Shown piece after piece: positions 1 to 9,100 of a DNA stretch of 52,813 nucleotides. Both the position numbers and the translations under genes were made by a program. This DNA comes from Bacillus sp. EB01. GTDB lineage: Bacteria > Bacillota > Bacilli > Bacillales > Cytobacillaceae. Every line of letters begins with the position of its first letter. The stretch's first letter is position 1. The stretch covers positions 2,216,886 through 2,269,698 of the forward strand of contig NZ_HG964497.1 in assembly GCF_000613125.1 (NCBI RefSeq), in the 5' to 3' direction. Under the pieces are notes generated by a model, which worked only from the letters and a program-made list of their open reading frames with translations, had not been told where the DNA came from and searched no databases.

Positions 1-123
1 AGTGAGTGATTAGCTCATAAGTTACGTTGGCTGATGGCCGAAGCCATCAAAATATTATTGTTTGTTGACGCTTGTTTGTTTAGTTTTCAAAGAGCAATAA
101 TGCCTGCGTCTCTCAAAGACGAC
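1..123 (-). other. Leader of an rRNA operon (16S gene just beyond the left edge)
   Basis: Read on the minus strand, this is the transcribed leader upstream of a 16S rRNA gene. A boxA antitermination motif, TGCTCTTTGAAAACT, is complete at 82-96. A six-pair hairpin with a UUCG loop (GATGGC/GCCATC) is at 33-48, and a smaller hairpin CGTCT/AGACG is near 107-121. The sequence ends with the typical run into 16S, but no mature 16S base is inside the window. The two promoters upstream fit an rrn leader. Confidence 0.85.
82..96 (-). promoter_or_regulatory. boxA antitermination element of the rRNA leader
   Basis: The minus strand reads TGCTCTTTGAAAACT, the boxA form known from Bacillus rRNA leaders. 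It would act in the nascent RNA to bind NusB/NusE and prevent Rho-dependent termination. Confidence 0.8.
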
Positions 124-129
124 TTTATA

Positions 130-158
130 ATATTACCAGGTTGCTAGTGAGAAGTCAA
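130..158 (-). promoter_or_regulatory. rRNA operon promoter P2 (sigma-A)
   Basis: Minus strand: -35 TTGACT (158-153), 17-bp spacer, -10 TAATAT (135-130). It lies next to the boxA leader and is the downstream member of a tandem pair. Confidence 0.8.
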
Positions 159-203
159 CAAGTTTTTTTACTTGTTTTTGTTTGCCTCAGAAGCAACTTT
201 ATT

Positions 204-232
204 AATATAGCACCTTTGAGTAGCCCTTGCAA
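204..232 (-). promoter_or_regulatory. rRNA operon promoter P1 (sigma-A)
   Basis: Minus strand: -35 TTGCAA (232-227), 17-bp spacer, -10 TATATT (209-204). It is the upstream member of the tandem rRNA promoters, 74 bp from P2. Confidence 0.75.
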
Positions 233-345
233 TAGCTTTTTTAAATTTCTTTCCGGAAATCGCAAAGTACCAAAATTCAAATTTTTCTACACTCCACTGC
301 ACTAGTATAGGACTCTTCCGGAAGTGAATCAAAAGGAACTACATA

Positions 346-387
346 AATAAAAAAGTGCCAGCCTCCAGGAAGGAAGCCGGCACTTTG
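346..387 (-). terminator. Terminator of lysS
   Basis: On the minus strand AAAGTGCCGGC pairs with GCTGGCACTTT, followed by a run of T. It starts just after the lysS stop codon and separates lysS from the rRNA promoters. Confidence 0.85.
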
Positions 388-395
388 CAGGTACA

Positions 396-1919
<1,524 letters not shown>

Positions 1920-1986
1920 TTATAGTTGAATTGTTGCATTATCCATTTAGTTTGGACAATTTTTCATCAAACAAGACATTAGTTCC

Positions 1987-2016
1987 ATTTTACACAAAAT
2001 ACGCGTTCAGTCCCAA
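1987..2016 (-). promoter_or_regulatory. Candidate sigma-A promoter for lysS
   Basis: Minus strand TTGGGA-N18-TAAAAT, between the dusB terminator and lysS. The match is moderate: four of six at -35 and five of six at -10. Confidence 0.4.
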
Positions 2017-2033
2017 TAAAAATATTAGAATAT

Positions 2034-2066
2034 AGAAGAAAGGCTGCCAGTTATGTACCGGCAGCC
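2034..2066 (-). terminator. Terminator of the folate/dusB operon
   Basis: On the minus strand GGCTGCC and GGCAGCC form a seven-pair stem with an 11-base loop, followed by TTTCTTCT. It lies 14 bp after dusB. Confidence 0.7.
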
Positions 2067-2079
2067 GAATTATTCAGAA

Positions 2080-3078
2080 TTAGCCAACAATCGCCTGGCG
2101 TTCTTTTTCCTCCACATCAGCGACATGGCCATTTAGCAGCATAACAAAATCTTTTCTCGTAGTGCACTCATTAATGACTTTTCGAACCTCCGCATTGCCC
2201 TTAATACCTTTTAGATACCATGCTGCGTGCTTGCGCATTTCCCTCACAGCAATATCCTCATTTTTAAGGGCAATTAAACGGTCAAGGTGCAGGATAGCTA
2301 CATCAATTTTTTCACGAACGGATGGCTCACCCATTAACTCGCCCGTTTCCAGGTAATTGACAGTTCTATAAATCATCCAAGGGTTTCCCAGAGCCGCGCG
2401 CCCGATCATTACGCCGTCAACCCCAGTTTCATCAAGCATACGTTTAGCATCTTGCGGAGTTTGTACGTCACCATTACCGATAACAGGAATAGCCACGGAT
2501 TGTTTAACTTCCTTAATGATATCCCAGTTTGCTTTGCCCTCGTACATTTGGACACGGGTACGTCCATGGACAGCAACAGCTTTTCCTCCTGCACGTTCAA
2601 CCGCGCGGGCATTTTCCACTGCAAAAATATGCTCTTCATCCCAGCCAATCCGCATTTTAACAGTGACCGGCTTTTCAACTGCATCTACAACCGCGGAAAC
2701 CATATCATAAATTTTGTTAGGATCTAAAAGCCATCTTGCCCCTGCATCACATTTTGTGATTTTAGGAACAGGGCAGCCCATATTTATATCAATGATGTCG
2801 GCATTTGTATTTTTGTCTACGAATTGGGCAGCTTCAACGAGAGTTTTCTTTTCACCCCCAAAAATTTGCAGGCTCAAAGGTTTTTCATGCTCATCGATAT
2901 AAAGCATATTCATCGTCTTCTCATTTTTAAACACAATGCCTTTATCACTTACCATCTCGGCGCAAACCAGGCCGGCACCAAATTCCTTGACCGTTAACCG
3001 GAAAGCTGAATTACAGACACCAGCCATTGGCGCCAAAACAACAGGATTTTTCATGACAATATCGCCAATTTTCAACAT
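2080..3078 (-). CDS. dusB: tRNA-dihydrouridine synthase B family
   Basis: FMN-dependent enzyme that reduces uridine to dihydrouridine in the D-loop of tRNA. The N-terminal TIM barrel shows LAPMAGVCNSAFR (residues 16-28), the MGCPVPKI segment with the catalytic cysteine (near 102), and the FMN phosphate-binding region VIGNGDVQTP and GVMIGRAALGNPW. Length (332 aa) is normal. The ATG has AAGGAGG at 8 bp. It is the last gene of the folP-folB-folK-yazB-dusB operon, matching B. subtilis yacF, although it has no direct role in folate synthesis. Confidence 0.95.
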   Translation of the reverse strand: MLKIGDIVMKNPVVLAPMAGVCNSAFRLTVKEFGAGLVCAEMVSDKGIVFKNEKTMNMLYIDEHEKPLSLQIFGGEKKTLVEAAQFVDKNTNADIIDINMGCPVPKITKCDAGARWLLDPNKIYDMVSAVVDAVEKPVTVKMRIGWDEEHIFAVENARAVERAGGKAVAVHGRTRVQMYEGKANWDIIKEVKQSVAIPVIGNGDVQTPQDAKRMLDETGVDGVMIGRAALGNPWMIYRTVNYLETGELMGEPSVREKIDVAILHLDRLIALKNEDIAVREMRKHAAWYLKGIKGNAEVRKVINECTTRKDFVMLLNGHVADVEEKERQAIVG

Positions 3079-3132
3079 TGCATAAGCCTCCTTTCCGCTT
3101 ATTATTTTTGAACCTACGGCTAAATCCCTATA

Positions 3133-3342
3133 TTACTCCTTGGGAGGAGCTATCTCATCAATACTGACGTGTAAAACTTGCGAGACTCTTATAAGCAAAT
3201 CTGCCGGTGGCATTCGGTTTCCTCTTTCAATTTCTCCAAGAATTGAAACCGACACACCCAATTCTTTTGAGAATCTATCCTGGGTAAATCCCTTTAGTTT
3301 TCTAAAAGCCCGAATTCGTCTTCCCCATTTTTCCGCTTCCAT
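3133..3342 (-). CDS. yazB: Small XRE-family helix-turn-helix protein (YazB-like)
   Basis: A 69-aa protein that is almost entirely one Cro/C1-type helix-turn-helix: IRAFRKLKGFTQDRFSKELGVSVSILGEIERGNRMP (residues 10-45) contains the QDRFSKELGVS recognition-helix region. It probably binds DNA, but its target is unknown. The ATG has AAGGAGT upstream. Its 5' end overlaps the 3' end of folK by 49 bp in another frame, so the two must be co-transcribed. The same gene sits between folK and dusB in B. subtilis. A regulatory role in the folate operon is only an inference from position. Confidence 0.85.
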   Translation of the reverse strand: MEAEKWGRRIRAFRKLKGFTQDRFSKELGVSVSILGEIERGNRMPPADLLIRVSQVLHVSIDEIAPPKE

Positions 3343-3821
3343 ATCCGTACTCCTTCTTTATCAGGTAACAGTTCCAAAGTTTGAGTCAGTGGCTTTTCAA
3401 AGCCGGGAAGAGAAATGTTTCCGGCGATTTCATGCAACGGAACAAGCACAAAAGCTCGTTCACTCATCCTTGGATGAGGAATGCACAGGCTCTCTGTTTC
3501 AATATTTTCTTGGTTAAAGACAAGAATGTCAAGGTCTATTGTTCGAGGGCCCCATCTCATTTCCCTTTTCCTGCCAAAAACCCTCTCTATTTCTTGACAC
3601 ATCTTCAATAAAGTTAGCGAGTCTGAATTCGTCGCTATTTCTACCACCATATTCAAAAAAAGATCCTGATTTTCGTAACCTACAGGGTCTGTTTCATAAA
3701 CTGATGAATAATTTATCAGGCGGATTGATGGATGTCGATTCAGTTCACGAATTGCAGAAAACAGATAGTGAAGCCTGTCCCCCATATTGGTTCCAAGTGA
3801 AAGATATACCCTGTTTTTCAA
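3294..3821 (-). CDS. folK: 2-amino-4-hydroxy-6-hydroxymethyldihydropteridine pyrophosphokinase
   Basis: Transfers pyrophosphate from ATP to 6-hydroxymethyl-7,8-dihydropterin, the step just before dihydropteroate synthase. The protein (175 aa) has the HPPK signatures SLGTNMGDR (residues 8-16), NMVVEIAT, and RWGPRTIDLDIL around residue 92, which supplies the metal-binding aspartates. The start codon is TTG, chosen because AAGGAG lies 9 bp upstream and the conserved strand begins directly after it. It starts 2 bp after the folB stop and overlaps yazB by 49 bp. Confidence 0.96.
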   Translation of the reverse strand: MKNRVYLSLGTNMGDRLHYLFSAIRELNRHPSIRLINYSSVYETDPVGYENQDLFLNMVVEIATNSDSLTLLKMCQEIERVFGRKREMRWGPRTIDLDILVFNQENIETESLCIPHPRMSERAFVLVPLHEIAGNISLPGFEKPLTQTLELLPDKEGVRIWKRKNGEDEFGLLEN

Positions 3822-3823
3822 CT

Positions 3824-4183
3824 TTATCTTCTCCTTGTAATTTCAATTGCTACCGACCGGTAATGTCCCGGAATTGGAGGGTCAGGCTTGATTACTTTCA
3901 CCATCACTTCCATTACAAGAGGAAACTCCCGGAGCACTCTGGAAGCTATTTTTTCAGCTACTGCCTCAATCAACTTAAACGGATCGCCCTCAACAACCTC
4001 TTTGCATACGTGAAACAGCTCGCCGTAGTTGACGGATTCCTCAAGGTTGTCTGATAATCCAGCCTTCTCGAGACTAAGGCCGACTGCAAGGTCAACCGCA
4101 AAGCGCTGCCCCAGACGGGTCTCTTCAGGGAAGACACCATGGTATCCATAAAACTCCATCCTGTTTATATAAATTTTATCCAT
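3824..4183 (-). CDS. folB: Dihydroneopterin aldolase
   Basis: Cleaves 7,8-dihydroneopterin to 6-hydroxymethyl-dihydropterin and glycolaldehyde in folate synthesis. The family pattern is clear: MEFYGYHGVFPEE near the N terminus, NYGELFH in the middle and VKVIKPDPPIPGHYRSVAIEITR at the C terminus. I chose the ATG giving MDKIYINRMEFYGYHG (119 aa) because it matches the usual N terminus. A GTG four codons upstream is possible, and neither start has a strong Shine-Dalgarno. The start overlaps the folP stop by 8 bp, which suggests translational coupling. Confidence 0.95.
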   Translation of the reverse strand: MDKIYINRMEFYGYHGVFPEETRLGQRFAVDLAVGLSLEKAGLSDNLEESVNYGELFHVCKEVVEGDPFKLIEAVAEKIASRVLREFPLVMEVMVKVIKPDPPIPGHYRSVAIEITRRR

Positions 4184-5015
4184 TGACTTGTCCACGTCCT
4201 ATCATTGCATCCATCATTTTGGCCATTCGGGCGATTTCTTTTACATCGTGAACCCGAACAAGCTGGCAGCCTTTTTGAATACCAAAGCAAACCGTAGCGC
4301 CTGTTCCTTCCATCCTTTCTTCTGGCGGAAGGTCAAGGACTCTCCCGATAAATCTCTTACGTGAAGTAGCAAGCAGGACCGGGTATCCAAGCGCAACTAA
4401 ATGTTCAAGGTTTTGCATCATTTCAATGTTTTCTTCAAATGTTTTTGCAAAACCAATTCCGGGATCCAATATAATTTGTTCGTCCTTTACTCCTGCTTCC
4501 TTTGCAATATTAATACAATCATATAGGTCTGAAAAAGCGTCACGCATAAATGAACTATAGGGGATGTCTTCACGGTTATGCATAAGGATGATAGGAACTC
4601 CCGTTTCCGCTGCGACCTTTGCAATCTCGGGCTCTCTCTTCGCCCCCCAAATATCATTTATGATATGAGCCCCAGCACCAATTGCTTCTCTCGCAACCTC
4701 CGCTTTATACGTATCAACTGAAATAGGAACAGATAACTTCTCCACTAACGCTTGAATAACAGGAATTACCCTGGAAATTTCCTCATCGGTAGACACTGGT
4801 TCGTGTCCAGGGCGGGTAGATTCACCGCCTATATCAATTATATCAGCCCCGTGTTCAACCATTAATTTTGCGTGTTCAACTGCACGGTCAACCGCATTAA
4901 ATTTCCCCCCATCAGAAAAGGAATCGGGGGTGACATTTAAAATGCCCATGATCTGTGTTTTTGAAGAATAATCTAATTTAAAAGGGCCACATTTAATTAC
5001 TGTATTCTTAGGCAA
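4176..5015 (-). CDS. folP: Dihydropteroate synthase (sulfonamide target)
   Basis: Condenses p-aminobenzoate with hydroxymethyl-dihydropterin pyrophosphate. The signatures are MGILNVTPDSFSDGGKF near the N terminus, DIGGESTRPGHEPVS, the conserved ND of IINDIWGAKR, and GYPVLLATSRKRFIG near the C terminus. I set the start at a TTG (5015-5013) because GAGGAGG lies 8 bp upstream. An in-frame TTG 42 bp further upstream has no good ribosome-binding site. In B. subtilis pabB, pabA and pabC precede this gene; here cysK with its terminator lies directly upstream, so folP is the first gene of the operon. Confidence 0.96.
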   Translation of the reverse strand: MPKNTVIKCGPFKLDYSSKTQIMGILNVTPDSFSDGGKFNAVDRAVEHAKLMVEHGADIIDIGGESTRPGHEPVSTDEEISRVIPVIQALVEKLSVPISVDTYKAEVAREAIGAGAHIINDIWGAKREPEIAKVAAETGVPIILMHNREDIPYSSFMRDAFSDLYDCINIAKEAGVKDEQIILDPGIGFAKTFEENIEMMQNLEHLVALGYPVLLATSRKRFIGRVLDLPPEERMEGTGATVCFGIQKGCQLVRVHDVKEIARMAKMMDAMIGRGQVNG

Positions 5016-5202
5016 GGTGTTGTCCTCCTCTTTCAAATTTCCTCTACTATCATACAAGAAGTTCCCGCTAAATCATAATGAGCCACACGGAAAAATAAAG
5101 GCGGAAATGCCAATTTAGCTGCCAGGACCAAAGGAAATTCACCGCTATGTGCTGAAGCTGGATTATAAAATTAGTTACAAACAGACATAGTATAAAATCT
5201 CT

Positions 5203-5246
5203 GGACAAAAAAATAAAACATGGGCCAGCAAACGCCGGCCCATGTT
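5203..5246 (-). terminator. Terminator of cysK
   Basis: On the minus strand ACATGGGCC pairs with GGCCCATGT (9 bp) and is followed by a long T-rich run. It isolates cysK from the folate operon. Confidence 0.9.
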
Positions 5247-5259
5247 AGAAATCATTGAT

Positions 5260-6186
5260 CTAATCTTCAAATTGATATAACGGAGTGCTAAGGTACCGTT
5301 CCCCGTTACTCGGAATGATCGCAAGTACCTTTTTTCCTTTACCCAATTCCTTCGCTACCTTTAGCGCTGCAAAAATCGCTGCGCCAGAAGAAATTCCACC
5401 TAGGATACCTTCTTCTTTAGCGGCACGGCGGGCATATTCAAACGCCTGATCATTTTGAACAGTAATAATTTCTTCATAGATCTCCGTATTCAGGATAGCA
5501 GGTACGAAACCTGCGCCAATACCCTGGATTTTGTGCGGGCCGGGTTTCCCACCGGATAGTACAGGAGAATCAGCTGGCTCAACCGCGATAATTTTAATCC
5601 CAGGATAGGCTTCGCGAAGAACTTCTCCTGCGCCTGTTATAGTACCACCAGTACCAATCCCGGAGATAAATGCATCCAACTGATCACCGAATTGTTCAAC
5701 AATCTCTTTACCCGTTGTATTTCTATGAATTTCAGGGTTGGCCTCGTTGTTAAATTGCTGAGGCATGAAGTACCCATTTTCCTTTGCCAATTCTTCCGCT
5801 TTTCGAATTGCGCCACCCATCCCCTCAGGACCTGGGGTAAGCACAATGTCTGCTCCATATGCACGAAGAAGATTGCGGCGCTCAAGGCTCATTGTTTCAG
5901 GCATGACTAAAATCGTTTTATATCCTTTTGCAGCGCCAATCATTGCAAGGCCTATCCCAGTGTTACCGCTAGTAGGTTCAATGATCGTATCGCCTTCTTT
6001 CAAGCCGCCCTCTCTTTCTGCTGCTTCGATCATTGCAACAGCAATCCGGTCCTTAACACTGCTGCCTGGATTCATATATTCCAGCTTCAAATAAACATCA
6101 GCACTATTTTGATCAACCAGTCGGTTCAGCTTTACAATCGGGGTGTTACCTACCAGATCAGCTACCGAATTCGCAATACGTACCAT
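5260..6186 (-). CDS. cysK: Cysteine synthase A (O-acetylserine sulfhydrylase)
   Basis: PLP enzyme that makes cysteine from O-acetylserine and sulfide. Lys45 in NPGSSVKDR is the PLP lysine. [10 protein letters not shown] (near residue 70) binds substrate, and [12 protein letters not shown] binds the PLP phosphate. In firmicutes CysK also pairs with the repressor CymR. The ATG giving MVRIANSV (308 aa) was chosen because AAGGAG lies 8 bp upstream; a GTG three codons earlier would sit on that site. It is a single-gene unit with its own promoter and terminator. Confidence 0.97.
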   Translation of the reverse strand: MVRIANSVADLVGNTPIVKLNRLVDQNSADVYLKLEYMNPGSSVKDRIAVAMIEAAEREGGLKEGDTIIEPTSGNTGIGLAMIGAAKGYKTILVMPETMSLERRNLLRAYGADIVLTPGPEGMGGAIRKAEELAKENGYFMPQQFNNEANPEIHRNTTGKEIVEQFGDQLDAFISGIGTGGTITGAGEVLREAYPGIKIIAVEPADSPVLSGGKPGPHKIQGIGAGFVPAILNTEIYEEIITVQNDQAFEYARRAAKEEGILGGISSGAAIFAALKVAKELGKGKKVLAIIPSNGERYLSTPLYQFED

Positions 6187-6230
6187 TGTTCCCACTCCTT
6201 ATTCCGAGTATCTTTATTGGATTTACCTAA

Positions 6231-6259
6231 AATTTATCACTTTACCAAAAAATAGTCAA
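6231..6259 (-). promoter_or_regulatory. Sigma-A promoter of cysK
   Basis: Minus strand TTGACT-N17-TAAATT, about 45 bp upstream of the cysK start. The sequence GGGAATGCTATTATA just upstream could hold a CymR site, but I cannot confirm that. Confidence 0.65.
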
Positions 6260-6304
6260 TATAATAGCATTCCCTAAATAATCATCTCTAACACAAATTT
6301 TCTA

Positions 6305-6334
6305 CAAAAAAACTCCACTTTTTTAAAAGTGGAG
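6305..6334 (-). terminator. Terminator of the coaX-hslO-prsA-like operon
   Basis: On the minus strand CTCCACTT pairs with AAGTGGAG, followed by TTTTTTTG. It lies 5 bp after the foldase gene. Confidence 0.85.
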
Positions 6335-6339
6335 CAATT

Positions 6340-7218
6340 TCATTGCTTACCATAAAACCAGTCAACACCGGCTTCATCCCAGAGAGCACTCGCTAAAGCA
6401 GGGGAATCCATTTGAGCGAGAGCAATTTGTCTCTTTATTTCACCTTTCACTTCCTCAAACGAGTAGCTGCGCTCGTCGATGCTTTCATTCAGCTGGATGA
6501 TCGCATATCCTGAAGATGTTTCAATCGGCTTGCTCCATTCACCCTTTTTTAGTGACGCGGCAGCTTGCATGTATTCCTCCGGATAACGGTCATCGCCTAT
6601 TTGGGTAAAACCAAGATCGCCGCCTTTGGAGGAAGTAAATTCATCCTGGGAAGCTTCCCGGGCAAGTGCTGAAAAACTCGATCCTTCCTCGAGTTCCTTT
6701 AAAATTTGGTTTGCCGCGTCCTCCTGTTTTACCACAATATGCGATAGATGGTAGGCTGCTGGCACATTATACAAGTCCTTGTTTTCTTCATAATAGGCCT
6801 TTATTTCCTGTTCGGAAACGACAACGTCTTTTGTTAAAATTTCTTCCAGAAGCAGGGATGTTTTTATTTGCTTCTCCCACCTGGCAAGGTCTTCTTTACC
6901 TCCGGCAGCAGATCCTCCATATGCAGTTTGGAACAATCTTAACTCCCTTTCAACATCTGTTTCAGGGATGTTTACATCGTATTTCGCCGCCAACTGGGCA
7001 ACGACTTCCTGGTCAATTAGTTCCCTTAACGTTTCTTCCCCATAACGCTCTTCGAGTTCGGCAAGCCATTCCTGCCTTGTTATGGTCCCTTTTCCAATCG
7101 TTGCGACTGTTTCTCCATCCTTAGGCATTGAATCAGTTCTGGAGTTAAAGTAGAAAAACGTCAAAGCATTCAATATAATTAGGGCAGCTATTACCAGCCA
7201 CAATTCCCTCGTTTTCAT
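6340..7218 (-). CDS. yacD: Membrane-anchored parvulin-type peptidyl-prolyl isomerase (YacD/PrsA-like)
   Basis: Likely extracytoplasmic foldase. One N-terminal hydrophobic segment (about residues 7-25) has no lipobox cysteine, so it is a signal anchor and not a PrsA-type lipoprotein signal. Residues 35-135 resemble a SurA N-terminal domain, and residues 150-250 are a rotamase domain with SHIVVK, EEGSSFSALAREASQD and GGDLGF. The 292-aa size matches B. subtilis YacD, found at the same place between hslO and cysK. GGGAGAGGG lies just upstream of the ATG. Its substrate is unknown. Confidence 0.85.
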   Translation of the reverse strand: MKTRELWLVIAALIILNALTFFYFNSRTDSMPKDGETVATIGKGTITRQEWLAELEERYGEETLRELIDQEVVAQLAAKYDVNIPETDVERELRLFQTAYGGSAAGGKEDLARWEKQIKTSLLLEEILTKDVVVSEQEIKAYYEENKDLYNVPAAYHLSHIVVKQEDAANQILKELEEGSSFSALAREASQDEFTSSKGGDLGFTQIGDDRYPEEYMQAAASLKKGEWSKPIETSSGYAIIQLNESIDERSYSFEEVKGEIKRQIALAQMDSPALASALWDEAGVDWFYGKQ

Positions 7219-7238
7219 GTTCCCTCTCCCGGCTGAGT

Positions 7239-8117
7239 TTATTTAGCCTGATTCAATAACTCTTCCAGCTCTTCTTTAGTATAAAGATATTTTTCATTGC
7301 AGAAGTGACAGTGTGCCTCTGCCTGGCCATCTTCTTCAATCATATCTCTTATTTCCCCCTGGCCGAGTGAGACAATTGCATCTGCAAATCGCTCCTTGGA
7401 ACATGTACACTCAAAAGAGACCGGCATTTTTTCAAGGATGTTAAGCTCTTCTTTGCCAACCAACTGTTCCAATATCTCTTCTGGGGTTAAACCGCGCTGA
7501 ATCATTTTTGAAACTGGTTCTATTGTTTTTAAGCGCTCTTCCATCACCGAAATTGTATTATCAGATGTTCCTGGCATAAGCTGAAGTATAAATCCTCCAG
7601 CAGCCAAGATAGAGTTATCAGGATTAACCAGGACCCCAACCCCTACCGATGAAGGCACTTGTTCTGAAGTGGCAAAATAATAAGTGAAATCCTCCCCAAG
7701 TTCACCTGATACCAACTGTATAGATCCGCTGAAGAAGTCCCTTAACCCAAGGTCCTTCACTACAGTAAGGGTCCCATCTGTCCCAACAGCTCTCCTCACA
7801 TCAAGCTTGCCCTTCTCATTCAGTTCAAAATGGGTTTGCGGATTTGATACGTATCCTCTTACCGTACCCCGGGCATTACTATCAACAAGGATGTTCCCTA
7901 TGGGACCTCCACCTTCAATCTTTATAGTTAGCTTCTCATCGCCCTTTAGCATCGCACCCATCATTAGTCCGGCAGTCATTGCCCGTCCCAGCGCAGCAGA
8001 AGCTGTAGGCCATGTATAATGCCTTCGTTGTGCCTCTGATATTGTCTCCGTACTTCTTACAGCATAAGCACGAACTTGCCCGCCATAGGCGAGGGCTTTA
8101 ATTAAGTAATCACTCAT
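7239..8117 (-). CDS. hslO: Redox-regulated chaperone Hsp33
   Basis: Holdase chaperone activated by oxidation and heat. The C-terminal redox switch is intact, with Cys237 and Cys239 (CTC) and Cys270 and Cys273 (CHFC) that bind zinc when reduced. The N-terminal part has the conserved [11 protein letters not shown] and GYVSNP segments. Full length at 292 aa, with GGGAG upstream of the ATG. It follows coaX by 15 bp and precedes the foldase gene by 20 bp, giving a coaX-hslO-yacD operon as in B. subtilis. Confidence 0.97.
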   Translation of the reverse strand: MSDYLIKALAYGGQVRAYAVRSTETISEAQRRHYTWPTASAALGRAMTAGLMMGAMLKGDEKLTIKIEGGGPIGNILVDSNARGTVRGYVSNPQTHFELNEKGKLDVRRAVGTDGTLTVVKDLGLRDFFSGSIQLVSGELGEDFTYYFATSEQVPSSVGVGVLVNPDNSILAAGGFILQLMPGTSDNTISVMEERLKTIEPVSKMIQRGLTPEEILEQLVGKEELNILEKMPVSFECTCSKERFADAIVSLGQGEIRDMIEEDGQAEAHCHFCNEKYLYTKEELEELLNQAK

Positions 8118-8132
8118 TTTTTTGCTCCCTTC

Positions 8133-8921
8133 CTAATTGTACGTTTTTAATGTATCCACATTCCGCTTATAAATAAGCTGAAGTCCTTTTAAGGTTAGGA
8201 ATGGATCAACTATATCAATCAACTTCGATTCGGAGGCAATTAAAGCAGACAATCCACCAGTTGCTATTACCGTTGGTGTTTTTGAGCTTTGGTCTACCAT
8301 CCGTTTTACAATTCCTTCAACCTGTCCAACATACCCATATAGAATTCCTGCCTGCATGGCTGCTACAGTATTCTTCCCTAAAACTCCACCTTCAGGCCGC
8401 GCAATTTCGATACGAGGAAGTTTTGCGGCTCTTGAATATAGCGCTTCTGTCGAAATCCCAATACCAGGTGCTATTGCCCCACCCATATACTGCTTATGTT
8501 CATTGACATAGCAATAGGTAGTTGCAGTACCGAAATCGACAATAATAAGAGGGCTTCCATACTCATTTATAGCTGCCACTGCATTGACAATCCGGTCAGC
8601 GCCCACTTCACGGGGGTTTTCATATTTAATATCCAAACCGGTTTTGATGCCGGGACCAACTACCAGCGGCTTAACTCCGAAATACTTTTGGCACATTCTC
8701 TCGAGGGAAAACATGATAGGCGGAACAACCGAGGATATTATGATTCCTTCAATATCCTGAAAAGACATCCCCGAATGTTCAAAAAGAGATTTTATTACCA
8801 TTCCATACTCATCTTCAGTTCTATGCCGGTTTGTTTCAATCCTCCAATGATGAAGAAGTTCATCACCCTTATATACCCCTAAAACAATATTTGTATTTCC
8901 AATGTCAAAAACAAAAATCAT
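8133..8921 (-). CDS. coaX: Type III pantothenate kinase
   Basis: Catalyses the first step of coenzyme A synthesis; the type III enzyme is not feedback-inhibited by CoA. ASKHA-fold motifs are visible: DIGNTN (residues 6-11) for phosphate binding, GADR (107-110) and DFGTATT (129-135). Length is 262 aa. GTGAGG lies close to the ATG. It is the first gene of the coaX-hslO-yacD operon, located after the ftsH terminator. Confidence 0.96.
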   Translation of the reverse strand: MIFVFDIGNTNIVLGVYKGDELLHHWRIETNRHRTEDEYGMVIKSLFEHSGMSFQDIEGIIISSVVPPIMFSLERMCQKYFGVKPLVVGPGIKTGLDIKYENPREVGADRIVNAVAAINEYGSPLIIVDFGTATTYCYVNEHKQYMGGAIAPGIGISTEALYSRAAKLPRIEIARPEGGVLGKNTVAAMQAGILYGYVGQVEGIVKRMVDQSSKTPTVIATGGLSALIASESKLIDIVDPFLTLKGLQLIYKRNVDTLKTYN

Positions 8922-8984
8922 TTCCTCACCACTTTACTGTTTGTATACGAGTCCTTTTTTCTACGCTGCACAAATGCTGAAAAC

Positions 8985-8993
8985 ATAATACCA
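8985..8993 (-). promoter_or_regulatory. Candidate extended -10 promoter for coaX
   Basis: Minus strand TGGTATTAT, a TGn-type extended -10 in the gap after the ftsH terminator. No good -35 is seen at the right distance. Confidence 0.35.
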
Positions 8994-9051
8994 TAAATAG
9001 AAACCAGATAGAAAAAAGATTCGTTAAAAGTGTGCTGTTTAGGAACTTAAA

Positions 9052-9083
9052 ATGAGAAGGGCACCGCAAAAGCGATGCCCTTC
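9052..9083 (-). terminator. Terminator of ftsH
   Basis: On the minus strand GAGAAGGGCATCGC pairs with GCGGTGCCCTTCTC with one wobble position. The following stretch is only moderately T-rich. It lies about 18 bp after the ftsH stop. Confidence 0.75.
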
Positions 9084-9100
9084 TCGATATTGTCATGAAA

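Noticed and set aside
5020-5140. Short open frame on the minus strand just upstream of folP, possible remnant of a pab gene
   Set aside because: About 40 codons, no ribosome-binding site and no similarity that I can recognise to PabA, PabB or PabC. It overlaps the folP leader.
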